NCBI RefSeq assembly: GCF_041052385.1
Contig: NZ_CP163439.1
Location: 124,001 to 188,000 of the forward strand
Length of the DNA: 64,000 bases
Direction: 5' to 3'
Source: Streptomyces sp. R28
Lineage (GTDB): Bacteria; Actinomycetota; Actinomycetes; Streptomycetales; Streptomycetaceae
Positions 39,140-47,443 of the stretch are shown here, in pieces (position 1 is the first letter of the stretch; each line of letters starts with the position of its first letter). The position numbers and the translations under genes were made by a program. The notes under the pieces are model-generated. The model saw only the letters and a list, made by a program, of their open reading frames with translations, was not told the DNA's origin and searched no databases.

Positions 39140-40069
39140 TCACGAGCGAGGCTTGTGTGTTGCGGCGAAGGCGTCGGCAGCCGCCAGGTCGAAGTCGCCG
39201 TGATCGCTGCCCAGACCCTGTGCCACCAGCGCCGCCGCAGCGCAGCCGAGGACGGCGGCGTCGTACGGGGTACGGCCCAAGCCCACGCCGCGCACGAAGC
39301 CGGCCGAGAACGCGTCACCGCAACCGGTGGTGTCCACCACGTCGACCGCGAAGGCGGGTACGTTCTGTGTGCCTTCCCCGGTCACCAGCAGCGCGCCGTC
39401 CCCACCGCGGGTGACCGCGACCAGGCCGGCGCCGGCGGCGAGGAGCTTGTTCGCGCCCGCTACCAGGTCCTCTTCGCCGGTGAAACCGAGGACCTGGTCC
39501 TCGTTGGGCAGCATGTGGTCGACGTACGGCAGCGCCGACGCAATCTGTTCGAAGCTCCCCAGGACGCCGGGGGCCAGCAGATCCACCGACGTGACCACGC
39601 CGTGGTCCTTGGCGTACGACAGGATGCGTGTGCCCGCCTCGACGCCGATCAACTCGGGGCCGCCGAGGTGGAGGTGGGTCGCCTCGGCGATCGCGTCCCA
39701 GGGCACGTCGTCGGGGCCGTAGGTGATGTTGGCGCCGAGCAGATGCAGCGACGGCCGGTCGCCATTGGGGCGGATGGGCAGGACGCTCGCGGAGGTCGGG
39801 GTGTCCGTGCGGCGGACGAGGAACCGGGTGTCGATACCGGCCGCGCCCAGCAGTTGGACCAGCATGTCGCCGGTGGGGTCGGATCCGATCGCCCCGGCGC
39901 TGCGGACGCAGGCGCCGAGCTTGGCGAGGGTCAGCGCGGTCCCGCCGGCCGTCCCGGCGGCCGTCATCCTGATGTCCTCCACCAGCGTGGCGCCCTGGCC
40001 CTCGGGTATCGCCTCCACCGGCCGCACCAGCACGTCCAGCACATGCACGCCCATCGTGACGACGTTCAT
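39140..40069 (-). CDS. PfkB-family carbohydrate kinase
   Basis: A 309-residue ribokinase-fold kinase with the second PfkB signature DTTGCGDAFSAGFVRGV (catalytic Asp, anion hole), an N-terminal GGTALTLAKLGACVRSAGAIGSDPTGD segment and an ADP-site VTRGGDGALL. It probably phosphorylates a sugar or ketose. The start overlaps the aldolase stop by 4 nt (ATGA), so the two are translationally coupled. A kinase plus class II aldolase pair suggests a catabolic route in which a ketose is phosphorylated and then cleaved to dihydroxyacetone phosphate and an aldehyde. Confidence 0.88.
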   Translation of the reverse strand: MNVVTMGVHVLDVLVRPVEAIPEGQGATLVEDIRMTAAGTAGGTALTLAKLGACVRSAGAIGSDPTGDMLVQLLGAAGIDTRFLVRRTDTPTSASVLPIRPNGDRPSLHLLGANITYGPDDVPWDAIAEATHLHLGGPELIGVEAGTRILSYAKDHGVVTSVDLLAPGVLGSFEQIASALPYVDHMLPNEDQVLGFTGEEDLVAGANKLLAAGAGLVAVTRGGDGALLVTGEGTQNVPAFAVDVVDTTGCGDAFSAGFVRGVGLGRTPYDAAVLGCAAAALVAQGLGSDHGDFDLAAADAFAATHKPRS

Positions 40070-40752
40070 CGGTTTCCCTCCTGCGCAGGCGGTACGGGGC
40101 GGGTGGTGCCGTAGTTCCGGGCGAGCGCGGCCTCGATCACCGCGAGTTGCTGGTGCTCGTCGAGAACGCGGGGCGTGCCGAGAGCGGCCGCGTGCTGGTA
40201 GACGCCGCACGCCCACTCCAGCAGCAGCGCGTGCTCGACCGCCTTGACCAGGGTCGGAGCGTGCGTGAGTGCGCCGTGGCTGGCCATCAGCGCAGCACTG
40301 CGGCCCTCCAGCGCCGTCAGGACGGACTCGGCGAGCGCCGGGGTGCCGAACGTGGCGTACGGTGCCACCCGCACCGAGCCACCCAGGGTCAGCAACTGGT
40401 AGTGGATGCAAGGCAGTTCGTCGAGCACGCAGGACAGGGCCGTTGCCATCGGCGCGTGGGTGTGCACGACCGCGCCGGTGCCGTAGCGGTGGTAGACGCC
40501 CAGGTGCAGATCCAGTTCCGACGTGGGCTCGAAGCTCCCGGCCACGACCTTTCCGTCGAGGTCGACCACGCTCACCTGGTCTGCCGTCAGTTCCGCGAGC
40601 ACCGCTCCGGTGGCCGTGATCGCGACAAGGTCCTCCACCCGCACGCTGACGTTGCCGGCCGTGCCGATCAGCAGCCCCTCCGCCCCCAGACGGCGGCACG
40701 CCTCGGCCACCGCGGCGCGCTCCTGAGCCAGCGCCGAGCTTGAGTCGGTCAT
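40066..40752 (-). CDS. class II aldolase/adducin-family protein (fuculose-phosphate-aldolase-like)
   Basis: A 228-residue zinc aldolase. The phosphate loop is GTAGNVSVRV, the catalytic Glu is in PTSELDLHLGVYHR, and the zinc His residues are in VVHTHAPMATALS and MASHGALTHA. It resembles L-fuculose- or rhamnulose-1-phosphate aldolases and the related epimerase family; the actual sugar is not identifiable. It is the first gene of a two-gene operon with the PfkB kinase and is divergent from a TetR gene with a palindrome in the shared promoter. Confidence 0.88.
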   Translation of the reverse strand: MTDSSSALAQERAAVAEACRRLGAEGLLIGTAGNVSVRVEDLVAITATGAVLAELTADQVSVVDLDGKVVAGSFEPTSELDLHLGVYHRYGTGAVVHTHAPMATALSCVLDELPCIHYQLLTLGGSVRVAPYATFGTPALAESVLTALEGRSAALMASHGALTHAPTLVKAVEHALLLEWACGVYQHAAALGTPRVLDEHQQLAVIEAALARNYGTTRPVPPAQEGNR

Positions 40753-40770
40753 GTACGCGACGGTAACCTA

Positions 40771-40791
40771 AACGTGAAACAAAGTCACGTT
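40771..40791. promoter_or_regulatory. operator between aldolase-kinase operon and TetR gene
   Basis: AACGTGA-N7-TCACGTT, a perfect 7-7-7 inverted repeat in the 57-bp gap between the start codons at 40752 and 40810. It includes the alternative GTG at 40774, which argues for the later start of the TetR gene. Confidence 0.75.
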
Positions 40792-40809
40792 CATGTTCGG
40801 AGGCCGTAC

Positions 40810-41481
40810 ATGGGGGATCCACAGGCCCCGCAGCCCGGCGGTTCACGGCCCGTCCCGCTGCGCCGCACTCCCCAGCAGGCGCGCAGCAAAGCCCGGCTGG
40901 CCCGTGTCCTCGAGGCCGCCGAACGCGTCCTGGTCGGTGAGGGCGTCCAGGCGCTCACCACGACGCGTATCGCGGCCGAGGCGAAGGTCTCGGTCGGTTC
41001 GCTGTACCAGTACCTGCCCGACCGCGACGCGATCATCGACGCCCTCGCCGCCGGCTACTTCGCCCGGCTCGAGTCGGCCATGGAGGATCTCGTCCGTGCC
41101 GCGGCCGACGAGCAGTGGGAGGACCCCGTCGGGGTGCTCATCGACGCCTATGCCGCCATCTACCGCACCGAACACGGTTTCAGGGCCTTGTGGTTCGGCA
41201 GCAGCCTGACCGAGCTGACCCGCGCCGCGGACCGTGAGCACAAACAGCGGATGGCGGACGGGATCCGGCGCGTCGTGCTGGCCCTGGGCATCGCCCCGGA
41301 CGACGCGGCACTCGCCCGTGCCTGCCACGTCGCGGTCCTGGCCGCCGACGCCCTTGCGCAGGAGGCGTTCCGTCGTGCCCCCGAGGGTGACCCGGGCCTC
41401 CTGGACGAAGCCAAGCTCATGCTGCGCGGGTACCTCACCGCCGTCGCCGCGCGCCATGGAGAGCAGGGGACCGCGAGGTGA
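40810..41481 (+). CDS. TetR-family regulator of the aldolase-kinase operon
   Basis: A 223-residue repressor. The helix-turn-helix at about residues 20-70 reads ARVLEAAERVLVGEGVQALTTTRIAAEAKVSVGSLYQYLPDRDAIID, and the rest is the helical ligand domain. ATG 40810 has GGAGG at 6 nt. It lies divergent from the kinase/aldolase genes with an operator between, so it most likely represses them and itself. Its stop overlaps (GTGA) the GTG of the next gene, suggesting co-translation. Confidence 0.85.
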   Translation: MGDPQAPQPGGSRPVPLRRTPQQARSKARLARVLEAAERVLVGEGVQALTTTRIAAEAKVSVGSLYQYLPDRDAIIDALAAGYFARLESAMEDLVRAAADEQWEDPVGVLIDAYAAIYRTEHGFRALWFGSSLTELTRAADREHKQRMADGIRRVVLALGIAPDDAALARACHVAVLAADALAQEAFRRAPEGDPGLLDEAKLMLRGYLTAVAARHGEQGTAR

Positions 41482-42302
41482 CCGATACGGGGTCAGGCCG
41501 GGCTTCCGGGGTCAGATCACGGCTCTGCGATCCTGGCGTCGTGCCGAAACCCACTCCCGTCACCCCCGATGCTCCCGCTCACATACCCGCCCCGCTCCTC
41601 ACCCAGCAGTGGCTCGACCTCACCTTCATCCACTGGGTCGTCGAACCGGACGCCGTGGCAGGGCTGCTGCCGAAGGGGACCGTTGCGGACACGCGGGACG
41701 GGGTCACCTATGTCGGGCTCGTCGCCTTCCGGATGCACCGGGTGGGCTGGCTGCGGCTGCCCGGGGTGCCGTATCTCGGGACCTTTCCCGAGACCAACGT
41801 GCGCCTGTCCTCCGTCGACGCGCACGGACGGCGCGGCGTCGTGTTCCGGTCGATGGACGCCGCACGGCTGATCCCGGTCGTGATGGGGCGCGTCGGCTTC
41901 CGGCTGCCCTACCTGTGGTCCCGGATGACCGTCCGCACGACCGACGACACCGTCACCTACACCAGCTCCCGCCGCTGGCCCGGCCCGCGCGGCGCATCCA
42001 GCCGCATCACCGTACGCGTCGGCGAACGCATCGAGGAGCCCACCGAGTTGGAGCACTTCCTCACCGCCCGCTGGGGCATGCACAACGCCTTCTTCGGCGG
42101 GCCGGAGCCGCTGGCCTACCTGCCCAACCACCACCCCCGATGGCCGCTGCACCGCGCCGAGCTGATCGCCTGCGAGCAGGACCTCGTCACCGCGGCCGGG
42201 CTGCCCGCCCCCACCGCCGCCCCCGTCAGCGTCCTGTACTCCCCCGGCGTCCCCGTCCGCCTCGGCCGCCCGGCCCGGCCCGCCGGTATCCCCACGCCGT
42301 GA
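41478..42302 (+). CDS. DUF2071 (YqjF-like) protein
   Basis: A protein of up to 274 residues matching DUF2071: QQWLDLTFIHWVVEPDAVAGLLPKG, GLVAFRMHRVGWLRLPGVPYLGTFPETNVRLSSV and ARWGMHNAFFGGPEPLAYLPNHHPRWPL. The fold is related to acetoacetate decarboxylase-like proteins, but no activity is established. GTG 41478 overlaps the TetR stop; GTG 41541 would remove 21 poorly conserved residues but lacks a ribosome site. A strong bidirectional terminator follows. Confidence 0.82.
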   Translation: MTDTGSGRASGVRSRLCDPGVVPKPTPVTPDAPAHIPAPLLTQQWLDLTFIHWVVEPDAVAGLLPKGTVADTRDGVTYVGLVAFRMHRVGWLRLPGVPYLGTFPETNVRLSSVDAHGRRGVVFRSMDAARLIPVVMGRVGFRLPYLWSRMTVRTTDDTVTYTSSRRWPGPRGASSRITVRVGERIEEPTELEHFLTARWGMHNAFFGGPEPLAYLPNHHPRWPLHRAELIACEQDLVTAAGLPAPTAAPVSVLYSPGVPVRLGRPARPAGIPTP

Positions 42303-42379
42303 CCGGTGCGACCACCAGAATCGGAACGGCGTGAACGACCGCAGCACGACCTCGGTGAGGGGCTGCAGTGGCAAGCGCA

Positions 42380-42412
42380 GGGGCCCGGACCGGGATGACC
42401 GGTCCGGGCCCC
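42380..42412. terminator. bidirectional terminator between convergent genes
   Basis: Perfect 14-bp stem GGGGCCCGGACCGG / CCGGTCCGGGCCCC with 5-nt loop, 78 bp after the DUF2071 gene and 44 bp before the stop of the convergent DUF1996 gene. Confidence 0.85.
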
Positions 42413-42455
42413 GAGGGAACCTGCCGACGTCAAGCGCCGTCAGGGGCCCTTGCCG

Positions 42456-44528
42456 TCACCCGGCGCGGCGCCGCGTACGCATCAGCAGCACGAAGCCGGC
42501 GATGAGGAGAACGGCGCCGCCCGCGGCCGGCCACAGCGTGGTGCCCGTCTCCGCGAGCCCACCCCCGACCGCCTGCGGCTCCGTTCCGGAACCGGCGTCG
42601 GACTCGTCTCCGACCGCGGCAGGCTGCGTCTGCGCGGGGGTGCTTCCCGCATCGGCTTCGTCGTCCGCCGTGCCGCCCTGTGCGGGGGCGGTCGCGGCCT
42701 TCGTGGCCGACGGGGTCCCGTAGGACTTCGGCGCCACCGTGCTCGACACGGTGGGCTTGTCGTCCTTCGCCGGTTCCGTCTCGGGCTCCTTGGTCGCCGG
42801 TTCGTCGGTCGCCGGCTCCTCCGTCACCGGCTCGTCGGTTGCCGGCGGGTCAGGCGCGGGCTGTTCGGTCGTCGGCGCCTGCGTCGGCTCGTCCTCGCCG
42901 TTGCCGTTGCCGTTGCCGGGGTCCGGCTCCTCGTTCCCGCCTGGCGGAGTGCCGGGAGCCTGGGTCGGCTGCGGCTCCTGGGACGGCTCCTCCTCGCCCG
43001 GGTCGCCGCCCTGGCCGGCTCCGGCGCCGCACTCGCGGCCCTCGTTGATGCAGTCGACCATCTGACCCATCAGGTCCTCGGCGAAGACGTTGATGAAGTC
43101 GCCGTGGTCGGTGACCGGCTTGTGCAGCTGCTCGGGGAAGGAGTCCACCGCGAACAGCGGGGTCGTACGGCCGCCGTCCTGAAGGCTCGGCGCGTCGACG
43201 TCGTACACGATCCGCTGCACCAGCTGCGGAATGGCCTTGAAGCCGTCCGGGCAGCTGCCGTCGGCGGCCGCGAACGCCACGTGGGTGCGGTGGTTGGCGC
43301 TGTCGATGTTCTGTCCGTCCCAGCAGCTCTGGAACTTGAAGGTGCGCACCACGTCGCTGCCCTGCGGGCACAGCGGGTACTTGTCCTTCAGCTGCCGGTC
43401 CTCGAAGCCGGTGCAGCTCCAGGAGGCGTTGGCGTTGGCGGTGCCGTTCACGAACGCCTTCGCGTCGCCGGTGATGATGCGCAGCAGCCGCGGCATCTCG
43501 GTGACCTTGCTGCGCGGGTTGCCCACGAACGTCAGCGTCACTTCCTTGGGCGTGACGATCTCACCGGCGTTGCCCTCGACACCGCCGCCGGGAGAGTTCG
43601 CGTCCTGCTCCTGGTTTCCGTTCTGCAGGCGTATCACGGGCCAGTAGTACGTGGACTTGTCGCCCTGGTCGACACAGGTCGTCTCGGCGTTCGCCAGGTC
43701 CTCGTCGCTCGCGAAGGCGTCGTTGGCCTGGTTACCGACGTAGTCGTGGAAGTGGTGGGCGCCGTTGGAGACGCCGGGGGCCACGATCACGTTGTCGGAG
43801 TTGAACAGGCCGTTCTCGTTCACTCCGCAGCTCGTGGCGAAGGTGCCGCGCGAGGCTTCCTTCTGGAGGGCCGGGCTGGGCACGTTCGGCTGTACGGCGG
43901 TGATGTCCGCGAAGTCCGCGGCGACGGGGCCGTTGCCGGCCTGGCCGCCGTTACCGGGCTGACCGCCGCTGCCCGGCTGTTCGTTGCCCTGGTCCGCGCC
44001 TTCCTCGCCTGCCTCGTTGCCGCTGCCCTGGTCCTGTCCGGCGTTGGCCTGGTCGCCGTCGCCGCTGTCCGCGGCGCGCAGGGTGCAGGGGGCGAGGGAC
44101 TCCAGGCCTTCGGGTCGTTCTCCCTGGCGGTCGACGGCGATCGCGATCCGTTCGATCGTCGCGGTGCGCTTGTCCTTCAGGGGGTTCATGATCGCGCTGT
44201 CGGCGAAGCCCGCGTCCTGCTGGATGGCCTGGGCCGACTCCTGCAACCGCTGGTAGGCCTCGGCGATCTGCTGGTCCAGGAGGGCGAGTTCCTTCGCTAC
44301 GTCCTCCTTCGCCCCGTCCGGCACCGCCGTCAGCCGGCTGCCGACGTCCGGGCAGTCGATGGTGCCGGCTGGGGAGGACAGCGTCCGGGCAGGTTCCGCC
44401 CCGCCGTCCTCGGTGGCCGAGGCATAGACGTTGGCCGCAACCAGGCCGCCGCCGCCCAACATCAGCGCGACCGCTGCAAAGGTCGCGCGCCGTGCGCCCG
44501 TGGGGCGTCTTCGCGTGCTGCGTCCCAA
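42456..44528 (-). CDS. DUF1996 protein with LAETG sortase-anchoring tail
   Basis: A 690-residue surface protein. The N-terminal signal helix ([24 protein letters not shown]) is followed by a helical segment with [20 protein letters not shown] Gly/Gln/Asn-rich linker (about 155-200) leads to a DUF1996 domain (about 205-465; [32 protein letters not shown], conserved Cys pairs). A long Pro/Glu/Thr-rich stalk (about 470-640) leads to [31 protein letters not shown]. LAxTG with hydrophobic helix and Arg tail is the signal for Streptomyces class E sortases, so the protein should be covalently attached to peptidoglycan. DUF1996 has no assigned biochemical role. The start follows GGACGC-type sequence with no strong ribosome site. 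Confidence 0.88.
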   Translation of the reverse strand: MGRSTRRRPTGARRATFAAVALMLGGGGLVAANVYASATEDGGAEPARTLSSPAGTIDCPDVGSRLTAVPDGAKEDVAKELALLDQQIAEAYQRLQESAQAIQQDAGFADSAIMNPLKDKRTATIERIAIAVDRQGERPEGLESLAPCTLRAADSGDGDQANAGQDQGSGNEAGEEGADQGNEQPGSGGQPGNGGQAGNGPVAADFADITAVQPNVPSPALQKEASRGTFATSCGVNENGLFNSDNVIVAPGVSNGAHHFHDYVGNQANDAFASDEDLANAETTCVDQGDKSTYYWPVIRLQNGNQEQDANSPGGGVEGNAGEIVTPKEVTLTFVGNPRSKVTEMPRLLRIITGDAKAFVNGTANANASWSCTGFEDRQLKDKYPLCPQGSDVVRTFKFQSCWDGQNIDSANHRTHVAFAAADGSCPDGFKAIPQLVQRIVYDVDAPSLQDGGRTTPLFAVDSFPEQLHKPVTDHGDFINVFAEDLMGQMVDCINEGRECGAGAGQGGDPGEEEPSQEPQPTQAPGTPPGGNEEPDPGNGNGNGEDEPTQAPTTEQPAPDPPATDEPVTEEPATDEPATKEPETEPAKDDKPTVSSTVAPKSYGTPSATKAATAPAQGGTADDEADAGSTPAQTQPAAVGDESDAGSGTEPQAVGGGLAETGTTLWPAAGGAVLLIAGFVLLMRTRRRAG

Positions 44529-44647
44529 GGAAGTACTCCTACGCCTCGTGGTCGGTCAGGGCATGAAAATCCCCCGGCCTTATACGGAGACGGACCGCGC
44601 TGTGTTCAAACGCCTCACGGATTCACAGAAATTCCTTATGCGCAGGG

Positions 44648-45100
44648 TCAGTTCATCAGGCCCGCGGCGAGCGTGGCACCCAGTTCCCAGCACGCCTCGA
44701 CGTCGGCTTTGCCGGGCTCGCCCGTCACTGTCACGGGTTGCGCCGCGCGTCGCCAGGCGAGGCCGGTCGTGATGGCGTCGATCGCCCGGACGGCGCCGGT
44801 CACGTCGCTGCCGCCGTGGACGTAGTAGCCGAAGGGGCGGCCTTGTGTCGCGTCCAGGCAGGGGTAGTAGACCTGGTCGAAGAAATGCTTGAGGGCTCCC
44901 GAGATGTAGCCGAGGTTCGCCGGGGTGCCCAGGAGATAGCCGTCGGCGTCGAGCACGTCGGACGCTGTGGCCGACAGGGCCGGCCGACGTACGACCTCGA
45001 CGTTCTCGATCTCCGGCGCCGTCGCGCCGGAGATGACGCCTTCGAGCATGGCCTGGCAGTTGGGCGAGGGGGTGTGATGCACGATCAGCAAGGTAGGCAC
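44648..45100 (-). CDS. flavodoxin/NADPH-dependent FMN reductase-like protein
   Basis: A 150-residue single-domain protein. It has an N-terminal beta-strand and phosphate loop LLIVHHTPSPNCQAM, then DADGYLLGTPANLGYISGALKHFFDQVYYPCLD, which is the typical second FMN-contacting loop of flavodoxin-like reductases, and GYYVHGGSDVTGAVRAIDAI. It probably binds FMN and transfers electrons from NADPH; the partner is unknown. GTG 45100 is chosen since sequence before it lacks fold resemblance. It is the last gene before the DUF1996 promoter and lies downstream of the STAS-ANTAR gene on the same strand. Confidence 0.8.
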   Translation of the reverse strand: MPTLLIVHHTPSPNCQAMLEGVISGATAPEIENVEVVRRPALSATASDVLDADGYLLGTPANLGYISGALKHFFDQVYYPCLDATQGRPFGYYVHGGSDVTGAVRAIDAITTGLAWRRAAQPVTVTGEPGKADVEACWELGATLAAGLMN

Positions 45101-45146
45101 ACCCGAACCCTGCCGTCGCGCTGCCGATCCACGCAACCGCCACGCT

Positions 45147-45926
45147 TCAGTTGGCGGCTTGTGCGGGGTCCTGGTCCTCCGCCCCGTCTCGCGTGGCTTC
45201 AGGGGAGGAGCAGACCCTGGCGACCGCCGAGGACAGCTGTTCCTGCACGGCGTCCGACAACGCGTCGCCCTTGACCGCGGTGACCAGGTCTCCGGCCAGG
45301 GAGTGCAGTTTGGTGTTGGTGTTCTGGGAGGCCGCGACCAGTACCGTCCAGGCCTCCTCGGAACTCAGGCTGAACGAGGCCATCAGGATGCCCCGGGCCA
45401 GGTCGATGGTCGGCCGGGTCTGCATGGCCCGTCGCAGCTGGGCGACTTCGATTCGCAGGTCGTGGTCGGCACCCTCGGACGTCCGCGTGTCCTGGGTGTG
45501 CTGGGCCGGCGTGTCCTCGCTCTCCGGACTCGGCCCGGCGAACAGCGCTTGCGTGCCGGTCAGGGCGAACAGGCGATCCACCGCCTCACTCGCGGGGTGG
45601 ACGGCGATCGTCTTGGCCTGCTCCAGGGCTCGATGGCGCAGGGTGAGCAGGATGTTCAGGGCGGAACAGTCGCAGAAGGTGACGCCCTCCAGATCCAGAT
45701 CGACGCCGCCGACCGAGCGGTTCAGGGCTTCGCGCAGGACGCTGCGGAAGCGCTCGCTGGAGTCGAGGTCGAGTTCTCCACTGACCTTCACGATGACCCG
45801 GTCACCGTCCGGGCGAACAGCGGTCACCAGCGAGCACGCCGGGGCTGCCGCCGACGCGCTTCCGATGTCCGCAGGGTCGGCAACGCCCCCCGCAGGGGTG
45901 TTTGCAGAGGACGCGAGCTCTGCCAT
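45147..45926 (-). CDS. STAS-ANTAR fusion protein
   Basis: A 259-residue regulator. Residues about 40-130 form a STAS (anti-anti-sigma) domain (VIVKVSGELDLDSSERFRSVL, EGVTFCDCSALNILL, with Ser at the usual phosphorylation position). Residues about 155-215 form an ANTAR RNA-binding domain (LRRAMQTRPTIDLARGILMASFSLSSEEAWTVLVAASQNTNTKLHSLA). STAS domains are switched by anti-sigma kinases; ANTAR domains bind paired hairpins in mRNA leaders to prevent termination. The fusion would couple stress-kinase signalling to antitermination. The gene is divergent from a small winged-helix gene, with a palindrome between. Confidence 0.85.
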   Translation of the reverse strand: MAELASSANTPAGGVADPADIGSASAAAPACSLVTAVRPDGDRVIVKVSGELDLDSSERFRSVLREALNRSVGGVDLDLEGVTFCDCSALNILLTLRHRALEQAKTIAVHPASEAVDRLFALTGTQALFAGPSPESEDTPAQHTQDTRTSEGADHDLRIEVAQLRRAMQTRPTIDLARGILMASFSLSSEEAWTVLVAASQNTNTKLHSLAGDLVTAVKGDALSDAVQEQLSSAVARVCSSPEATRDGAEDQDPAQAAN

Positions 45927-45997
45927 GACCGCCTCTCCCTCAGGTACTCCCCGTCTCCGCTCCAGACTGAACCCGAACTGCGGGACACGTCAACCGA

Positions 45998-46010
45998 TAC
46001 ATGAAATGTA
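45998..46010. promoter_or_regulatory. palindrome TACAT-GAA-ATGTA between STAS-ANTAR and wHTH genes
   Basis: Perfect 5-3-5 inverted repeat in the 129-bp divergent intergenic region, which also holds GTATAC at about 46023. It is a candidate site for the small winged-helix protein. Confidence 0.45.
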
Positions 46011-46055
46011 GTGCGTGTTTTTGTATACGTGAACAGTCAGTCGTAGTCTTGGTAC

Positions 46056-46421
46056 ATGGATGGAGTCCCTGAGCCACACACCGGATGGACCTTTCTGACG
46101 AACCACGCCCGCGTGCTGGCGGCGATCGCCGACAATCCGAACGTCCGCATCCGAAGTATCGCCGCGCACTGCCGACTCACGGAGCGCGCCGTCCAGAAGA
46201 TCATTTCCGATCTGGAGCAGGAAGGCTACCTCTCGCACACCCGCGAGGGACGCACCAATACCTACCGGATCGCCCCGGCCAAGGTACTGCGTCACCCCGC
46301 GGAAGCCGGGCTGACAGTAGCCGCGTTGCTCTCGCTGCTCGCCCAGGACGAGGCTGATCGCACCTCCGCCCCCCAGCAGCTGAGCACGGCGCGCCAGCGG
46401 ATGCCGGTCGACGGTGGATGA
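46056..46421 (+). CDS. small winged-helix (MarR-like) transcriptional regulator
   Basis: A 121-residue protein that is almost entirely a winged helix: LTNHARVLAAIADNPNVRIRSIAAHCRLTERAVQKIISDLEQEGYLSHTREGRTNTYRI (about residues 15-72). A short helical tail follows. No ligand domain is present, as in many small MarR/HTH_24-type actinomycete regulators. It is divergent from the STAS-ANTAR gene and convergent with the lipid-kinase gene, with a hairpin terminator between. It likely controls the divergent gene. Confidence 0.82.
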   Translation: MDGVPEPHTGWTFLTNHARVLAAIADNPNVRIRSIAAHCRLTERAVQKIISDLEQEGYLSHTREGRTNTYRIAPAKVLRHPAEAGLTVAALLSLLAQDEADRTSAPQQLSTARQRMPVDGG

Positions 46422-46454
46422 GCGGATCAGCGGGTGAGAGGTCGCCCGCCCCGG

Positions 46455-46475
46455 CCGCCGGCTCGACGCCGGCGG
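46455..46475. terminator. hairpin between convergent genes
   Basis: CCGCCGGC / GCCGGCGG with a 5-nt loop, 34 bp after the winged-helix gene and 14 bp before the lipid-kinase stop. Flanking C/G runs extend the stem imperfectly. Confidence 0.6.
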
Positions 46476-46488
46476 TTCCGGCCCCGGC

Positions 46489-47370
46489 TCAGCACAGCAC
46501 GTGCAGCGCTCCCGGCAGGACCCTGAGCGTCACCGGGAGGGTCGCCTCGACCTCGCCGTCCGCACCGTAGGGTACGTCGCGGTCCGCCTCGATGCGGATT
46601 TCCCTGCCCCGCAGGATCCGCACCTGGGGCCGGTGGACGTGAGCGCCCGTCTTGAGGTCGTTCATCAGGGCGAAGAACAGCCGGCGCGGCGCCTCCTCGA
46701 TCATCACCACGTCCAGCAGTCCGTCGTCCACGCGGGCGTCGGGCGCGATGAGGCGGCCTGACCCGTAGTAGCCGGAGTTGGCGGCCACGACCGTGTAGCC
46801 GGTGAGGGAGTGTTCGCGGCCGTCGACGGTGACCCGGTAGCGCGCGGGGCGCCAGGTGGTGACGGCACGCAGTCCGCCCGCGTAGTAGGAGGCGGCGCCA
46901 CGCAGGAGTGTGGCGTTGTTGGCGTGGCGGTTGGCCAGCGCGTCGACGCCCGCGTACACGCTGCCCAGGACCACGGTGCGGTCGTGGACGGCCGACTCGA
47001 CTTCGATGGTGTCGACCTTACGAGGCTCGCGGTGGAGGAGTACCTGTGCGAGTGCCGTGGGGTCGCTGGGGAGATTCAGCGCCCGGGCGAAGTCGTTGCC
47101 GCGGCCGGCCGGGACGAGGCCCAGCAGGGCATCGGTGCCGCTGAGGGCGCCGCCGATGCCGCCGGCGATCCCGTCGCCGCCGACAGCGAGGACCACCCGG
47201 CCCCGTCGTCCGGCGTCCCGGGCGAGCTCCCGGGCGTGTGTCAGGCTGCGGCTGTACTCGGTCTCAAGGCCGGCCCCGGCCTCCCGCAGCAACCGGGCCA
47301 CCTGCAGCAGGGCGGCAGCTGAGGCGGATCCCCCCGCCGTGGGGTTGACGATGGCGGTGAACTGTCGCAT
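46489..47370 (-). CDS. diacylglycerol kinase-like lipid kinase
   Basis: A 293-residue protein of the DAGK/YegS family. The N-terminus QFTAIVNPTAGGSASA holds the nucleotide loop, LAVGGDGIAGGIGGAL is the GGDG motif (Ile where Thr is usual) and LLGLVPAGRGNDFARALNLP is typical of YegS-like kinases. The C-terminal beta-sandwich ends VPYGADGEVEATLPVTLRVLPGAL. Such kinases phosphorylate diacylglycerol or related lipids using ATP. ATG 47370 fits the family N-terminus. It lies 74 bp downstream of an alkyl-DHAP-synthase-like gene on the same strand, consistent with a glycerolipid module. Confidence 0.88.
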   Translation of the reverse strand: MRQFTAIVNPTAGGSASAAALLQVARLLREAGAGLETEYSRSLTHARELARDAGRRGRVVLAVGGDGIAGGIGGALSGTDALLGLVPAGRGNDFARALNLPSDPTALAQVLLHREPRKVDTIEVESAVHDRTVVLGSVYAGVDALANRHANNATLLRGAASYYAGGLRAVTTWRPARYRVTVDGREHSLTGYTVVAANSGYYGSGRLIAPDARVDDGLLDVVMIEEAPRRLFFALMNDLKTGAHVHRPQVRILRGREIRIEADRDVPYGADGEVEATLPVTLRVLPGALHVLC

Positions 47371-47443
47371 CGGTGAGCCTTTCGGGCCGACGGGAGGGTG
47401 CTGCGGAGGCGGGGGGCGAGTCACTGAGCGGGTGGGTGCGAGG

